The notes beneath the pieces are model-generated. The model made no database searches. It was given only the letters and a program-made list of their open reading frames with translations, and was not told the DNA's origin. Positions 63,037 to 64,000 of a stretch of DNA of 64,000 bases are shown here, piece by piece. The DNA is from Neisseria arctica (lineage in GTDB: Bacteria > Pseudomonadota > Gammaproteobacteria > Burkholderiales > Neisseriaceae). The stretch covers positions 620,001 to 684,000 of the forward strand of contig NZ_CP091510.1 in the NCBI RefSeq assembly GCF_022870905.1, read 5' to 3'. Position numbers and translations under genes: made by a program. The first letter of the stretch is position 1, and the number at the start of each line of letters is the position of its first letter.

Positions 63037-63084
63037 ATATGACCGACAGTAGAGGCCGTCTGAAAAACAGGCTGTCGGTCATAT
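63037..63084 (-). terminator. Terminator of the PIG-L gene with an uptake sequence in its loop
   Basis: ATATGACCGACAG (63037-63049) pairs with CTGTCGGTCATAT (63072-63084). On the minus strand the U-rich ATATTTTTATCC follows. The loop contains AGGCCGTCTGAA at 63052-63063, a single uptake sequence held in a hairpin rather than paired. Confidence 0.75.
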
Positions 63085-63119
63085 GTCTTAATAAATAGGT
63101 TGTTGGCGCTTGTATTGAT

Positions 63120-64000
63120 TTAATTGTAATGCTTTGCTCTATAAGAGATTTTTTGATACAGCTCATCATTGTAAAGATCGCTTACAGGCACGATATAAAA
63201 CAGCTCATTACTGCGGACAAAGCGGCTGATCAGGTTTTTATCAATGTGCAGAATATGATGACGCAAAGTATTCAAACCTCTGAAGAGCATATGTTGTGGT
63301 GATAAATAGTTGTCGGAATTGGGGCGGATATCATTCATAGCATCCAACGCTAATAGTTTCCGGTTACGCTCTTCTTTTGTAAGTGGGTGAGAAAAGATAG
63401 AGCGGAAATAAAACGGGTGCTCAAATTTTGGCGGCAGGCTCAGCATGGATCCGCTTGGGCCGATGGGGTAATCATCGCCGATATAGTGTAAGGTATGTAA
63501 AAACAATTCACCTTTGCGGTAATCGATTTTTTTCAGTGCGTCAAAAGTTGCCATGGCCGCCATTTGGTGGTCTTTATGTGCGTCTAGATTGGGAGTAGGG
63601 ACAACAATAATATCAGGCTGAAATACTTGAATAATATGGGCGAGATTGCCGACCAAATCATGCCAAGTTGAGCCGCCGGTCAGCTGCTTCGAGAATTCGG
63701 ATGAGTTACCGCTGCGGAAGATATTCAGGTCTGCCGTATCCAGTTTAGTTGATTTCACTTCCATATCGGGATGTTGGTACATTTCTTCTAAAGTACCGTC
63801 AAAAAAGCCAAGTTGTAAGATTTGTTCAGAGGGAACTTTGGCTAATAGCGGAACGGTTAGGCTGTTCCAAACGCGCATACGCCCCTTTTGCAGATATTGG
63901 GCTTCTGCTTCTTCGGGTTGGGTGCGGTTGTAAAGGTTGGGATAGTGGAAGCTGCCTCCCTCGCTGGCAGTTAATGTGACAATAAAACTATTTTGCGCGT
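63120..64000 (-). CDS. PIG-L (LmbE) family deacetylase, 5' end outside the window
   Basis: The frame is open on the minus strand from 63120 to the window end, 293 codons visible. The visible start reads AQNSFIVTLTASEGGSFHYP and continues through the internal ATG at 63878. PDIIVVPTPNLDAHKDHQMAAMATFDAL holds the second zinc-binding motif (the two His of AHKDH) of the PIG-L fold. The first motif (usually HPDDE) would lie beyond the window. Members deacetylate N-acetyl sugars such as GlcNAc-PI or antibiotic and glycan precursors. Substrate unknown. The true start is outside the window. Confidence 0.83.
   Translation of the reverse strand, partial: AQNSFIVTLTASEGGSFHYPNLYNRTQPEEAEAQYLQKGRMRVWNSLTVPLLAKVPSEQILQLGFFDGTLEEMYQHPDMEVKSTKLDTADLNIFRSGNSSEFSKQLTGGSTWHDLVGNLAHIIQVFQPDIIVVPTPNLDAHKDHQMAAMATFDALKKIDYRKGELFLHTLHYIGDDYPIGPSGSMLSLPPKFEHPFYFRSIFSHPLTKEERNRKLLALDAMNDIRPNSDNYLSPQHMLFRGLNTLRHHILHIDKNLISRFVRSNELFYIVPVSDLYNDELYQKISYRAKHYN

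Overview
The window is a piece of a Neisseria-like chromosome (Betaproteobacteria, Neisseriaceae). The main evidence is the neisserial DNA uptake sequence: the core GCCGTCTGAA occurs dozens of times between and inside genes, mostly as the AG form (AGGCCGTCTGAA) with a minority of AT forms (ATGCCGTCTGAA). Many copies are paired head to head as transcription terminators. Several proteins (MutL, RpmF, the lipoprotein HtrA, TrmD, a cystine-type ABC transporter) read like neisserial homologues. The predominance of the AG dialect suggests a commensal or animal-associated Neisseria rather than a gonococcus or meningococcus; I cannot name the species from sequence alone.

Layout. 1-3.3 kb: end of scpB, rluB, a DUF2127 membrane protein with an intact IS1595-family (IS1016-like) element directly behind its stop codon, and tRNA-Pro(CGG). 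3.3-15.3 kb: a methylase, yceF, and the lipid cluster yceD-rpmF-(phosphoribosyltransferase)-plsX-fabH-fabD-fabG. This cluster is interrupted by a three-module cold-shock-like/DUF1294 protein, a decayed glycosyltransferase, and an AT-rich, uptake-sequence-free block of three surface-glycan genes between fabD and fabG. 15.4-21.8 kb (minus strand): envelope genes plsC, gmhB, a GT4 glycosyltransferase and rfbBAC (dTDP-sugar supply). 22-31.9 kb: glyQS, an OmpA-domain protein, gapA, rsuA, a HugZ-like haem protein behind a possible Fur box, dnaQ-ispD, ispF and rpiA.

32-45.4 kb: a thermonuclease, nth, lipoprotein HtrA/MucD, nagZ, greB, a VIT-family metal transporter, a metallo-beta-lactamase-fold protein divergent from a LysR regulator, mutL, and a two-gene putrescine-to-GABA pathway (patA-patD). 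A gene-free stretch of about 0.7 kb follows. 46.1-54.8 kb: rpsP-rimM-trmD-rplS, a PatZ-like GNAT protein, mog, a methylthio-nucleoside phosphorylase, suhB, trmJ and a DUF1853 gene broken at a T9 tract. 55-60 kb: tig, clpP and a cystine-type ABC importer. 60-63 kb: a small lipoprotein and an arsenic operon (arsR-DUF6428-arsC-acr3) led by a perfect 18-bp-arm palindrome. The window ends inside a PIG-L deacetylase.

I found no wholly new system. The most unusual items are the glycosyltransferase insertion in the fab cluster, the triple cold-shock/DUF1294 architecture, homopolymer tracts in trmD (C9) and the DUF1853 gene (T9), the Fur-box/HugZ-like gene, the candidate small RNA upstream of gapA, the PatZ-like protein with a reduced middle region, and the nested inverted repeats upstream of the VIT transporter.
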